The position numbers were made by a program, and so were the translations under genes. From Solen grandis (taxonomy: Eukaryota; Mollusca; Bivalvia; Adapedonta; Solenidae), in assembly GCA_021229015.1 (NCBI GenBank), contig CM037782.1, positions 42,747,224-42,811,223 on the forward strand: DNA of 64,000 bases. The letters run 5' to 3'. Shown here piece after piece: positions 24,775 to 36,836 of the stretch. Numbering within the stretch: position 1 is the stretch's first letter; every line of letters starts with the position of its first letter. Below the pieces are notes generated by a model that saw only the letters and a list, made by a program, of their open reading frames with translations, made no database searches and was not told the origin of the DNA.

Positions 24775-27181
24775 TAGTTTAATGTATGAAAGTTCATCAT
24801 GTTTCTTTTGTATTTCATAGACTGTTTCAGCAATACTCCATGGACTTAAAATTTAGTCTTAATTTTGGGGAAGTTAGTTGGAAAATTTAATTTTAATTTT
24901 ATATCAATGTTAGGCCACATGTTGATAAAATAAAGGCTCTTAGCTGTTAAACTGGATAAAGAAGACATGCCTTTTATAACATATGCACTTTGACCAATCA
25001 AACTGATGAAGATGGAAATGTGGTTTTTTATATCATATTTTGAAAAGTTACAAACATCCAGTTAATTGCTGTAAAAAATGTGCATCATACAATGTCAATA
25101 CTTGCTTGATTTCCAACATCAAATAAATACATAGTCATGTAGATAGTGAAGGCACACAGATTTTTTATGATTTTAATTGATAATCATCTATAATTCTGTT
25201 ACCTACTCTAAGCATAGGGATTACTTTTTAAATGTCTGTCTGTCACACTTTTTCTGTCACTCTTCAGCAGGTGAAACCTGTGTTCCAAAGGACACTCTTG
25301 TAACTTTTTCTAAAAAATCTTCAAACAGCATGGAATACTAGGACATAAACCGTAATTGAAAGAAAAAATGTTTGTGATGAATGAGTCAGATAAAAGCCTG
25401 TTATCTGCATTGACTCATTGTTTGTTTTGTAAAAACAGGTTTATTTCAATTGATGGTTTTGGAATAATGTAATTTGGTTCCATGAAATTACAGTTTGCAC
25501 AATATATAAATAAATCATGAGATTTTAATTGATGCTATGGTAATTTGTGTACAAACCATATTATAACATGTTGGAAATTAATTGTTATATGTGAAAAAAA
25601 ATCTTTTACACATTAAGGCATGCAAGGAGAGTTGTGTTACCTAGCCTATTCTATATATCTTCATAATTTTATAGACTAATTTGGATGTATTTGCAACATA
25701 ACAGACCCAGATCAGACATCTCCTGGTTGGAGCTGCCTGACCACAGTCCTGTCTGCTTGCTCCATACAATATTCTATTTCACTTTCTACACAGTCTAGGC
25801 AAAGAAAAATCCATTATTTCATTTACCATTTTAAGTTTAGTAAATTATAATTTGTGAAGTCATAAATTTGTACATGAATATTCATGAGGTAAAAGTTTGA
25901 ATGTCCATTTCTGATGGATCCAAGAACCCCTAATTTATTTATTTTTTAGTCCCCTACCAGCATTGCTGAAGAGAACTATAAGTTTGCACTCCGTCCGTCT
26001 GTCTGACTGTCACACTCATGTTTTCCGGACATTTTTTCTAAACACTTGTAGATATTGATCTAATATTTGGTATGTTAGTCTACCACTATGAGTTACAGAT
26101 CAAGTTTGAGTTTTGTTCCAGTCCTCTGATTTTTTATGAAATTACGGGCCTTGGACTTAGAAAATGTCTTTAAAATTTTTTTAAATTGATCTTATATTTA
26201 GTATGTGAGTCTACCGCCATGAGTTACAGATCAAGTTCGAGTTGCATTTTGGTTAGCTGATTTTTTAAGAAAATGCACCAGATTAGCTATTCAGGTGCTT
26301 AGGAGTATTAGGAGTTGATGCTCATTGTTGTTTTGACTTTCATCAAAAGTATTGATCAAATAATTGACTTGTTTGCAGCGTGAAGAGGGACAGGCGTTCT
26401 TTGTTTTCTATTTGCCTATAAAGGACTTAGTATTGCCTAGGCAATAATTTCAGAATGCTTGTTAATCCTGGTAGAGAGGAAGATATAAAGTCAATTATTG
26501 ATCTGTAATTGATGAGAGTGTATTTCTATTTATCTGTAATGAAGTTAGTACAGAATAGTAGACAATTAAAAAAACAACATCAGATTGGATACAAACAGAA
26601 ACCAATAGGCCTGTATTGTGCCTGAATCTCACAAGTGGTGATGATCTCATTAAATTGCTGAACATTAACTGTTGATTGAGTACTAAATTAGTGTTCCGGG
26701 AAAGATGTATTTAATTACTGTAATGGAATTCCTGTTATCATTTACATCTCTTTTCCATCTCATAATATATTGATAGGCAGATAGTCTTCTGATCCGTTAA
26801 TGTACTTCAGTGAATGAATGAGCTCTGTGTACATTGCTGCCATCTGGGTGACAATCCGTCACATGTCAGCAGCTGTTGATGTCATTTGACACTTTCATAG
26901 AAGGTATGAGATGGAAACCAGGAGTTATGTATTCCCTAGTGTGGACAGCATGTTGCAGAAATCTGCAATAGCATATTTCATGGTGTGGTCATATTGCCCC
27001 ATAATGCTTTTCAAATTTTGAAATGTATTGAGCTGCGTTCTGCTTCTTTGTAATCCCCCAGGATGCGTTTAGGATCATCATTTACTGGGTTTAGTCTTAT
27101 AAATCAGGTTATGGCCTTATTTGATTGATGGCTCTTTGATTTATTAATGTTATGATTTCTGCTGTTTTAACCTTAAAGAAT
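24775..27181. other. Noncoding stretch with a family E element start
   Basis: Mostly featureless AT-rich DNA. At 25947-26290 a further repeat family begins with TAGTCCCCTACCAGCATTGC, followed by a GTCCGTCTGTCTG simple repeat and two units of about 110 bp containing GAGTTACAGATCAAGTT. Its 3' end is not recognisable. A GTCTGTCTGTCACAC block near 25230 may be another decayed start. Confidence 0.45.
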
Positions 27182-28471
27182 ACCTCTGCTAAACACTGAA
27201 CCAAACAGTAGACCTCTGCTAGATACTAAACCAATCAGTAGACCTCTGCTAAATACTAAACCAGTCAGTAGACCTCTGCTAAATACTAAACCAGTCAGTA
27301 GACCTCTGCTAAATACTAAACCAGTCAGTAGACCTCTGCTAAATACTAAACCAGTCAGTAGACCTCTGCTAAATACTAAACAAGTCAGTAGACCTCTGCT
27401 AAATACTAAACCAGTCAGTAGATCTCTGCTACATACTAAACCAGTCAGTTGACCTCTGCTAAATACTAAACCAGTCAGTAGACTTCTGCTAAATACTAAA
27501 CCAATCAGTAGACCACTGCTAAATACTAAACAAGTCAGTTGACCTCTGCTAAATACTAAACCAGTCAGTAGACCTCTGCTAAATACTAAACCAGTCAGTA
27601 GACCTCTGCTAAATACTAAACCAGTCAGTAGACCTCTGCTAAATACTAAACCAATCAGTAGACCTCTGCTAAATACTAAACCAGTCAGTAGACCTCTGCT
27701 AAATACTAAACCAGTCAGTAGACCTCTGCTAAATACTAAACAAATCAGTAGACCTCTGCTAAATACTAAACCAATCAGTAGACCTCTGCTAAATACTAAA
27801 CCAATCAGTAGACATCTGCTAAATACTAAACCAATCAGTAGACCTCTGCTAAATACTAAACCAGTCAGTTGACCTCTGCTAAATACTAAACCAGTCAGTA
27901 GACCTTGCTAAACACTGAACCAGTCAGTTGACCTCTGCTAAATACTGAACCAGTCAGTAGACATCTGCTAAATACTAAACCAATCAGTAGACATCTGCTA
28001 AACACTTTACCAGTCAGTAGACCTCTGCTAAATGCTGAACCAGTCAGTAGACCTTTGCTAAACACTGAACCAGTCAGTAGACCTTTGCTTAACACTGAAC
28101 CAGTCAGTAGACATTTGCTAAACACTGAACCAGTCAGTAGACCTTTGCTAAACACTGAACCAGTCAGTAGACCTTTGCTAAATGCTGAACCAGTCAGTAG
28201 ACATCTGCTAAACACTTTACCAGTCAGTAGACCTCTGCTATATACTGAACCAGTCAGTAGACCTTTGCTAAATGCTGAACCAGTCAGTAGACCTCTGCTA
28301 AATACTGAACCAGTCAGTAGACCTTTGCTTAACACTGAACTAGTCAGTAGACCTTTGCTAAATACTGAACCAGTCATTAGATATCTATTAAACAATGAAC
28401 TAGTCAGTAGTCCTCTGCTAAATACTGAACCAGTCAGTAGACGTCTGTTAAACACTGAACCAGTCAGTTGA
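27182..28471. repeat. Minisatellite, 30-bp unit, about 43 copies
   Basis: The unit is GACCTCTGCTAAATACTAAA followed by CCAGTCAGTA. The first two thirds are very homogeneous. From about 27900 a one-base deletion shifts the register and a variant with AACACTGAACC dominates. Because 30 is divisible by three, long frames stay open on both strands (27895-28479 minus, 28055-28471 plus) with ten-residue repeats such as LLNTEPVSRP. These are by-products of periodicity. There are no unique spacers, so it is not a CRISPR. Confidence 0.97.
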
Positions 28472-28834
28472 CTCAGCACTGGTCTATGTCTCCATTAGTG
28501 CCAAAATAAAAAAAAATAAAAAATGTAGAATTTTTCCAATGGTTTTAAAAACCTTTAATTCAGCATCTAGTAAAAATTGTCTGTGCTTGAATCTATATTC
28601 CATGATAAAATCTTTGAAAATTAAGCAACTGATTGTAATTTTGACCAGGTTTTGTCAGGGACTGCTAAAAACACAGAATCCTATCTTTGTCAGCTATCTC
28701 TAAACTTAAGGAGGAAGAAGCATGAAGAGTATAATATGCAGATCCAAAACCTTCATTTCCTAAGCATGTTTCAGGGTTTACATTCTTTAAATAAAGGAAA
28801 GTTTACTGGGTTCCCTACATTATGTAAGAGAAGG

Positions 28835-30205
28835 GACATAATTGAAGGGAAGGGACCTACTAGCATAAGGGACCTACTAGCGTTCATTATTGAAGGGAAT
28901 GGATCTACAAGCTTCCTTTATTAAGGGAACAAGCCTACTAGCATTCTTTATTGAAGGGAAGAGAACTACAAGCATTCATTATTGAAGGGAAGGGAACTAC
29001 TAGCATTCATTATTAAGGGAGGGAGCCTACTAGCATCCATTATTGAAGGGAAGGGACCTACTAGCATCCATTATTAAGGGTAGGGAACTACTAGCATCCA
29101 TTATTAAGGGTAGGAGCCTACTAGCATTCATCATTGAAGGGAAGGGAACTACTAGCATTCATTATTAAGGGAAGGAGCCTACTAGCATCCATTTTTAAGG
29201 GTAGGGAACTACTAGCATTCATTATTAAGGGTAGGAGCCTGCTAGCATTCATCATTGAAGGGAAGGGAACTACTAGTATTCATTATTAAGGGAAGGGACC
29301 TACGAGCATCCATTATTAAGGGTAGGAGCCTGCTAGCATTCATCATTGAAGGGAAGGGAACTACTAGCATTCATTTTTAAGGGATGGGACCTACTAGCAT
29401 CCATTATTAAGGGTAGGAAACTACTAGCATCCATTATTAAGGGTTGGAGCCTACTAGTATTCATTATTGAAGGGAAGGGACCTACTAGCATCCATTATTA
29501 AGGGTAGGAGCCTACTAGCATCCATTATTAAGGGTAGGAGCCTACTAGCATTCATCATTGAAGGGAAGGGAACTACTAGCATCCATTATTAAGGGTAGGA
29601 GACTACTAGCATTCATCATTGAAGGGAAGGGAACTACTAGCATTCATCATTGAAGGGAAGGGACCTACTAGCATCCATTATTAAGGGTAGGAGCCTACTA
29701 GCATTCATTATTGAAGGGAAGAGAACTACTAGCATTCATCATTGAAGGGTAGAACTAGCATCCATTATTAAGGGTAGGAGCCTACTAATATTCATCATTG
29801 AAGGGAAGGGAACTACTAGCATCCATTATTAAGGGTAGGAGCCTACTAGCATCCATCATTGAAGGGAAGGGAACTACTAGCATTCATCATTGAAGGGAAG
29901 GGACCTACTAGCATCCATTATTAAAGGGAAGGGAACTACTAGCATTCATTATTAAGGGAAGGAGCCTACTAGCATTCATTATTGAAGGGTAGAACTAGCA
30001 TCCATTATTAAGGGTAGGAGCCTACTAATATTCATCATTGAAGGGAAGGGAACTACTAGCATCCATTATAAAGGGAACAAGCCTACTAGCATTCTTTATT
30101 GAAGGGAAGGGAACTACTAGCATTCATTATTAAGGGAAGGAGCCTACTAGCATTCTTTATTGAAGGGAAGGGAACTACTAGCATTCATTATTGAAGGGAA
30201 TGAAC
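28835..30205. repeat. Minisatellite, unit of about 30 bp, about 45 copies
   Basis: Units alternate between forms like ACTACTAGCATTCATTATTA with AGGGAAGGG and forms with ATTGAAGGGAAGGGA, giving an irregular two-unit higher-order pattern. The sequence is unrelated to the array 360 bp upstream, although the period is almost the same. Nearly every unit contains CTAGCATYCAT. Confidence 0.95.
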
Positions 30206-31193
30206 TTACATACATTTATAATGTAAAGATAGATTTTTTCAAATTTGCTTTTTCCATAAGGAATCATGTGACCACTTATAATGACAACATCTGAAAACAC
30301 TCATTTTCATTTCCTCCTTAGGCTTCCTTCTGATCATGATGGAAAGTCAGTAATGGTCTAATCCATCTTGCTCATCCCACTCCATTTGCCCGTGGTTAAT
30401 AAAGATGTAGTGACCAGCCAATTCCATCTCTTGTAGGGGAGTTCATTTGCTAAAAGCACTAGTTGTTTTGTCATAAGAAATAACAGATCTTGTCCTCTTT
30501 CTCTTGTCTTTACCCCATAAAACTGTGATCATAAAATGTTTTTTTTTTTTTTTTTTGCAATCTAGCTATTGATTTTTTTTTGTTCTTGAGGAATTATATA
30601 GAGTCTGTCTGATAGTTGAAAGGAAGAAAGGGGGTTAGGACAGAGGGGCATGCTGTTTGTGGATCTGTTTGGCTCACCATGGTTATAATCTCTGTCATGT
30701 ATTTGAGACAGTTGCTTACTGATGACTTTTCATCTCTTTGTTTTACCAAATGAAGTTTTTAGGTTTGTGGTTGTGATATTCAATTTAGAATACATTGTTA
30801 AATGTAACATATTTAAATTCCTAGGAAACTTTGATATGATATTATAAAAGATTTAATCAATGGAATACATAAGAATTATCGGATGGTCAGCACTATGTTT
30901 TTAAACATTAAAATAAAACAGATTCAGGGACAAATAAAAGACAAAGATGAAGTAAAATGCTAATTTTTACTGAATGTCTGAACTGTGCTTAAGGGGGTCA
31001 GGTGCAAAAATAACTGATGTCAATAGAAAGGGTTTCCCTAAGTGGGGTAGGTAATTGCCTATATTAAGTCTTTATAGAAAGGTGTATTTGAAGTTTCAAG
31101 TCTTCAAGTTATGGCCAATGCTAAAGATGTCAGCAAACAAACAAAAAAAATGGGTCAAAACAATATGCCTCTGGATCTATTGATTTGGAAATA
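30206..31193. other. Noncoding stretch
   Basis: Nothing recognised apart from a T-run near 30540-30557. Confidence 0.6.
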
Positions 31194-32132
31194 CAGTAGA
31201 AACTCACTTAGCGGGCACCTCAATAATACGGGCAACTTCTAATTACGGACATATTTCGCAGTCCGGATCGCTTTGCTATATGTTTATTTGCCCGCAAAAC
31301 TCAATAATGCGGGCACCTGGCTATTGCGAAATGCGGGCACCATTTTCGGTCCCGATCGGTGTTTACAGTGCAAAATGAACCTAGCTAAAGTGGGCACCTG
31401 TCCAAGAGCGATAACACTTTCGATTTTTTATCTGACTGGTTACGTGAAGTACTGTCGTAAGTTATGTTAACCAGTCTCAGTATTTTGCAAACCAGTCTGT
31501 GTGTTTCACGTGCCCGACATTTTGACACTTTCTTTTGTTTTCTTAGCAGTACACAAAGAACAAACTGACAACAGGTCCAGGTGTTATTTTGTTTCGAAAA
31601 ATGGGACGTTAATGAATCCCTTTATCAAAAGCGGTGTGTATGATGTTTGTATCTTTTTGTCCAATAAATTTAGCAAAGGGCGTTTAATAATGCTATGTTT
31701 TCAATGCATCGTCATTATCAACATCGAAATCAAACTGATGGTAATTAATACTATAATTAAAGTATTAGGGACATCTGAGCTACATTTAGTCAATATTCCT
31801 ACTGAGATAATGGGTAAACATGAACATGTATGATATGATTTATTTTGCAGCTTTTGTGTTGTTGCATGTTATTTTTATTGTATTTATTTTATATTCCTTT
31901 TTTAAATAAAGATAAAAAAAATATTAAAATGGCTTATTTAATGAGTTATTTGAATAATTAATTGATTACACAAAACTCACGTAACACACACATAACACAC
32001 AAGTGTAGGGTTGATGTGTCAAAGGGACATAATCCCTTTTGACTTTGTGAAACCTTGCTATTAAGGCCAAATTTCAAATTAAGGCCACTCGTGACCGGTC
32101 CCATTCGTGGCCTTAATAGTGAGGTTCCACTG
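31194..32132. mobile_element. TIR element of about 940 bp with TA ends
   Basis: The left end after TA is CAGTAGAAACTCACTTAGCG. The right end read inward is CAGTGGAACCTCACTATTAA, followed by TA. The left sub-terminal part repeats GCGGGCACC several times. The right sub-terminal part has AATTAAGGCCACTCGTGACC. The ends are Tc1/mariner-pogo-like but too diverged to exclude two separate elements. The 110-codon frame at 31501-31833 has no recognisable domain. Confidence 0.55.
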
Positions 32133-32134
32133 TA

Positions 32135-34266
32135 TGCCCCATCCCCCATTAGACAATAGAAAAAAAACAACATTGGTTAGGCATGACAAAAAGGACCATG
32201 GGGCTATCTTTTCAATAATCTCATGTGTTTCTATATCATTGAAAGATGAAATAATAACATTCTTTTCAGCATTTCATACAAGAACTACTATAATAATGTA
32301 AGTGATTGTTTTAATTCATATCGTCAAGCCAACTGAGTACAAGTAGAGCTGCAGCTTGCAGGGCTCCATCTATCATAGTGTTGAAGATGATGGACATATT
32401 ACTTGTAGTGGTACAGTACTGAACAACTGCTGCCAGGAATATATCACCCAGGCTGCTACTTAATGGAACATGCTGTAGGTTGCTTTTGTTTGATATGGGG
32501 AAACTGCCAATTTTATTCTTAATCTTCAGGGAAAGATCATCATTTACATGTCCTGGGGCCTGTTTCTCAAAACTTTATATGCACAAATTTGATCTTAGTC
32601 ATAAGTCTTTTGTTCTACATAGTATCTACTCATGTCTTATTTTAGCAATAAAACATGAAGGAAGATCACCCAATTTATTACATTACACAAACAATACTAT
32701 TTGTAAAGAAAAATTCACAGGAAAAATACTTTTTGTCTGAATTTACACTTACAAAGATTTTTTTTTGATGAAGTTAAGTGAAACGCGGGGCCCCTGATGT
32801 AGTAAATTTTGCTTTGGTGGTCTTGATCCAGGAAGAAAATACATTGAGGGTATTATTTTAACTATAGGACTACTGAATTTGGGAGAGTTGGTTTGATTTA
32901 GAATTGGTTGAATATTTCTAGGAGAAAATTGTTTTTTTAATGAAGTTTATACAGATATGATATTGAGCATTTATTTGATGCAGACAGTACTGAATATCAG
33001 GCTTTGTAATGATATAAGATCCAGAATATTTGATACTGTCTTATGAAGTCAGAAAAAAAGATTTATCATGCTGCAGTCTGGTCAGGCTTGCCTGATCACC
33101 TTTAACCTTTGTCTCAGAACAGCTATCAAGAAATGACCCTGAAGACATAAAAGAAAGAAAGAAAAAAAAAGAAACAAGATCTGCTCATAAAACCTTGTTG
33201 ACTGATCAGGTATATAATGTTGTTTTACTGTTTGTTTCACATCAGTGTAACCTTTGAGGTAATCTTTATAGCCTGAAAACTGTCTCCAGTTTGATCCAAC
33301 ATACATGGTATTTCAAATTGGCATACCAAGTAGTAATGGTTTACAGCATCTGAATCCATGCATCTAATCATTTCTTCTTTTCCATGGAAAGTACAGCCTT
33401 ATCATGTCTGATTGGAGATGAGGAAGACTGTTGTTTGTGGAGATAGGATTCCAAATCCGACAATCAATGCTCACATCTATGCTATATTTACAAATGCTAA
33501 TCTTATTTTGCATGTACCACTTGACCGGATGACTAGTTTGATTGTGATGCTGATGCTTATGCCTTGCTGGAGAAATTTCATTTGGGAAGCCTGAAACAAT
33601 CAGTTTGTCCTATAATTGTGGATTTCAAGTGGTGGACTGCCGGGGATTGATTTATATGGCCATGATTTATGTTGTTGGTGTTCACGCTGGGCTGTCATGG
33701 GCCTTGACAACATAGGTCATAATGGTTGCCATTGGTCTTAGTACTGGTGGACTTGTAATTGGTTCCACATTCAGGGTCCTTCGTCTTGTATAAAACTTGT
33801 ATAATTGCAAGTCAGGATCTTTCCTTGATATAAGAATTCAGATATTGTGTCCATCCGACCCCGTCAGTTTATGCAAATATCATATAGAGTCAAGCTTGTG
33901 GCAAAAATAAGGCACACAGATAAAATACACACCCATTATTTGGTAATTTGCTGATTTTGTCAATTTTTGCATGGCTAGATGTTCAGAAGATACTTTACTT
34001 TGGGGGATGTATACAATTATTGCTGTCTGGGTTCTTGTATACAAAGCAAATACAGTTGTTATGGAAGAAACAGTTTGCTTTGGTATGTCTCCTTGTGGTT
34101 TGTAACTTAAAAAACTTTTGTTCATATTAGCTTCAAAAGTTCTTCCACAATGATGCTATCTTTCTACCTACCTCTCAGTTGTTTTGTCCTTTGTAATTGT
34201 TGCTCTGTTTTGCAAGCACTTACATGTGGATAATTTTAGCTTCTTCTTCTTTTTTTTTTTTTTTTT
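32135..34266. other. Noncoding stretch
   Basis: No exon, RNA or repeat recognised. It ends in a T-run just before the family A element, the kind of T-rich site these elements seem to use. Confidence 0.55.
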
Positions 34267-35559
34267 AGCTCACCTGAGCACAACGTGCTCAAGGTGAGCT
34301 TTTGTGATCACCCGTCGTCGTGTGTCGTGCGTCGTCAACAATTTGCTTTAAATGACATCTCCTCTGAAACCACTGGACAGAATTTGATTAAACTTGGCAG
34401 GAATGATCCTTGGGTCAACCTTCACAAAAGTTGCTAAAATAAACTTGATCCATGCAGAACTCTGGTTGCCATGGCAATGGAAAGAAAAAAAGTATGAAAA
34501 CTTTAAAAATCATCTCCTTCAAAACTACTGGCCAGATTTCAAAATAATTTGGTACAGATGTTCCTTGGGTCAACCTCTACCAAAGTTGCTAAAATTATTT
34601 GGATCCGTAAAAATACATGGCCGCCAGGGGCGGGGCTTATTTGCCTTAAATGTATATAGAGAAACCTTTAAACAACATCTCCTCTGAAACCAATGGACAG
34701 AATTTGATTAAACTTGGCAGGAATGATCCTTGGGTCAACCTCCACAAAAGTTGCTAAACTTAACTTGATCCATGCAGAACTCTGGTTGCCATGGCAACGG
34801 AAAGAAAAAAAGTATGAAAACTTTAAAAATCATCTCCTTCAAAATTTAGTACAGATGTTCCTTGGGTCAACCTCTACCAAAGTTGCTAAAATTATTTGGA
34901 TCCGTAAAAAAACATGGCCGCCAGGGGCGGGGCTTATTTGCCTAATATGTATATAGAGAAACCTTTAAACAACATCTCCTCTGAAACCACTGGACAGAAT
35001 TTGATTAAACTTGGTAGGGATGATCCTTGGGTCAACCTTCACAAAAGTTGCTAAAATAAACTTGATCCATGTAGAACTCTGGTTGCCATGGCAACAAAAA
35101 GAAAAAAAAAATGAAAACTTTAAAAATCATCTTCTTCAAAATTACTGGCCAGATTTTAAAATAAATTGGTACAGATGTTCCTTGGGCCAACGTCTACCAA
35201 AGTTGCTAAAATTATTCCGATCCGTAAAAAAACATGGCTGCCAGGGGCGGGGCTTATTTGCCTTATATGTATATAGGGAAAACTTTAATCAACATTTCCT
35301 CTAAAACCACTGGACAGAATTTGATTGAACTTGGCAGGAATGATCCTTGGGTCAACCTTCACAAAAGTTCCTAAAATAAACTTGATCCATATTAAACTCT
35401 GGTTGCCATGGCAACAAAAAGAAAAAAAAATATGAAAACTTTAAAAATCATCTTCTTCAAAACTACTGGCCAGATTTTAAAATAAATTGGTACAGATGTT
35501 CCTTGGGTCAACCTATTTATCTCAGGTGAGCGATTTAGGGCCATCATGGGCCTCTTGTT
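34267..35559 (+). mobile_element. HINE-like element, family A, complete, four internal units
   Basis: It starts AGCTCACCTGAGCACAACGT with the inverted arm GTGCTCAAGGTGAGC. A CGTCGTCGTG simple repeat follows, then four internal units of about 300-320 bp (marked by GATCCTTGGGTCAACC at about 34405, 34725, 35022 and 35341). Each unit contains the perfect palindrome GTTGCCATGGCAAC. It ends with CTCAGGTGAGCG, the hairpin GGGCCATCATGGGCC and CTCTTGTT. The 80-97 codon frames in each unit (34394, 34714 and 35011) are repeat-derived. It is noncoding and presumably mobilised in trans. Confidence 0.85.
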
Positions 35560-36112
35560 GTTGTTTTTTTACAATCTGTCGTTAGATATTGTCAATGGGT
35601 ATAAAGTACTTTTCAGACAAAGTTTTGATAAAGTGCATGAGCTAATCAACAATGTTTTAAACTGTTAAATGCTGCAGATAATCCTGCAGGATGGTAAATC
35701 TTGCCCAAGATGGGGAATGGATCTCTGAATTTAAGAGGGTTATAAGTAACAAAAGCTGAAAGAATGAGGTGATGGGGGTTGACAGTAAACAGAAGGTTGG
35801 AACTTGATCATGGTATGCCATGGTATTCAGTCCAGACAGTTCTTAGGACTGTAAGTGATATTGGGTTAGCATCCATTGCGGTTGACTGAGTGGATGTGTC
35901 TGATCCCAGGGTAGGTACAATACAGTGGCAGTGCTGCTCGCAGGAACAATTACCATAAGAATGGTCCCCATTCTTATTCTAGGCAAGAAACTGGTTTCTG
36001 TTAAGCCAATAGTAAACCTGTCTAAATGGTCCTTGCATCTGTGTGTGAGGTAATTAGATTTTCTCAATGGTCATTGACTGTCCGTCACAGAGACAAGTTT
36101 GGACATTCTTAA
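35560..36112. other. Noncoding stretch
   Basis: Nothing recognised. Confidence 0.6.
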
Positions 36113-36836
36113 TTAGTAACAGAGGTAAGAATCTCTCTGGTGTCATTAATCAGGAAATCAAGGAACTTCCTTTCTTGAATAAGATTCTTAATCATGACTA
36201 GAAGTAAGAAATCTCTTGCACTTTAATCATGACAGAAGTAAGATAATTTCTTGCAACGTTAATCAGTGGCATGCAGAGGTAAGGAACTCTCTTGCAACGT
36301 TAATCAGTGACAGAGGTAAGAAAATCTCTTGCAATGTTAATCAGTGACATACAGAGGTAAGGAACTCTCTTGCACATTAATCATTGACAGAAGTAAGGAA
36401 CTCTCTTGCAATGTTAATCAGTGACAGAGGTAAGGAAATCTCTTGCAATGTTAATCAGTGACAGAGGTAAGGAAATCTCTTGCACATTAATCAGTGACAG
36501 AGGTAAGGAACTCTCTTGCAAGGTTAATCAGTGACAGAAGTAAGGAAATCTCTTGCAATGTTAATCAGTGACATACAGAGGTAAGGAACTCTCTTGCAAC
36601 GTTAATCAGTGACAGAAGTAAGGAAATCTCTTGCAATGTTAATCAGGGACATACAGAGGTAAGGAACTCTAATGCAAGGTTAATCAGTGACAGAAGTAAG
36701 GAAATCTCTTGCAACGTTAATCAGTGACATGCAGAGGTAAGGAACTCTCTTGCAAGGTTAATCAGTGACAGAGGTAAGAAAATCTCTTGCAATGTTAAAT
36801 CAATGACAGAGGTAAGGAACTCTCTTGACACTTAAT
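36113..36836. repeat. Minisatellite, units of 37-41 bp, about 19 copies
   Basis: The unit is roughly CAGAGGTAAGGAACTCTC then TTGCAACGTTAATCAGTGA. Longer units carry an extra CATA or CATG before CAGAGG. Almost every copy contains AGAGGTAAG, close to a 5' splice-site consensus on the gene strand. Confidence 0.92.

Noticed and set aside
27895..28479. A 194-codon minus-strand frame and a 138-codon plus-strand frame with ten-residue repeats
   Set aside because: Both follow from a 30-bp tandem repeat whose period is divisible by three. Frames are open on both strands and the array drifts out of frame at 27900.
27182..30205. CRISPR-like arrays
   Set aside because: The units are contiguous with no unique spacers, and the context is eukaryotic intron.
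31501..31833. 110-codon frame inside the TIR element at 31194-32132
   Set aside because: It does not resemble any transposase I know and has no catalytic motif.
34394..35304. Three frames of 80-97 codons with similar proteins
   Set aside because: They are translations of the tandem units in a noncoding family A element; similar units on the minus strand at 1-796 do not keep the frame.
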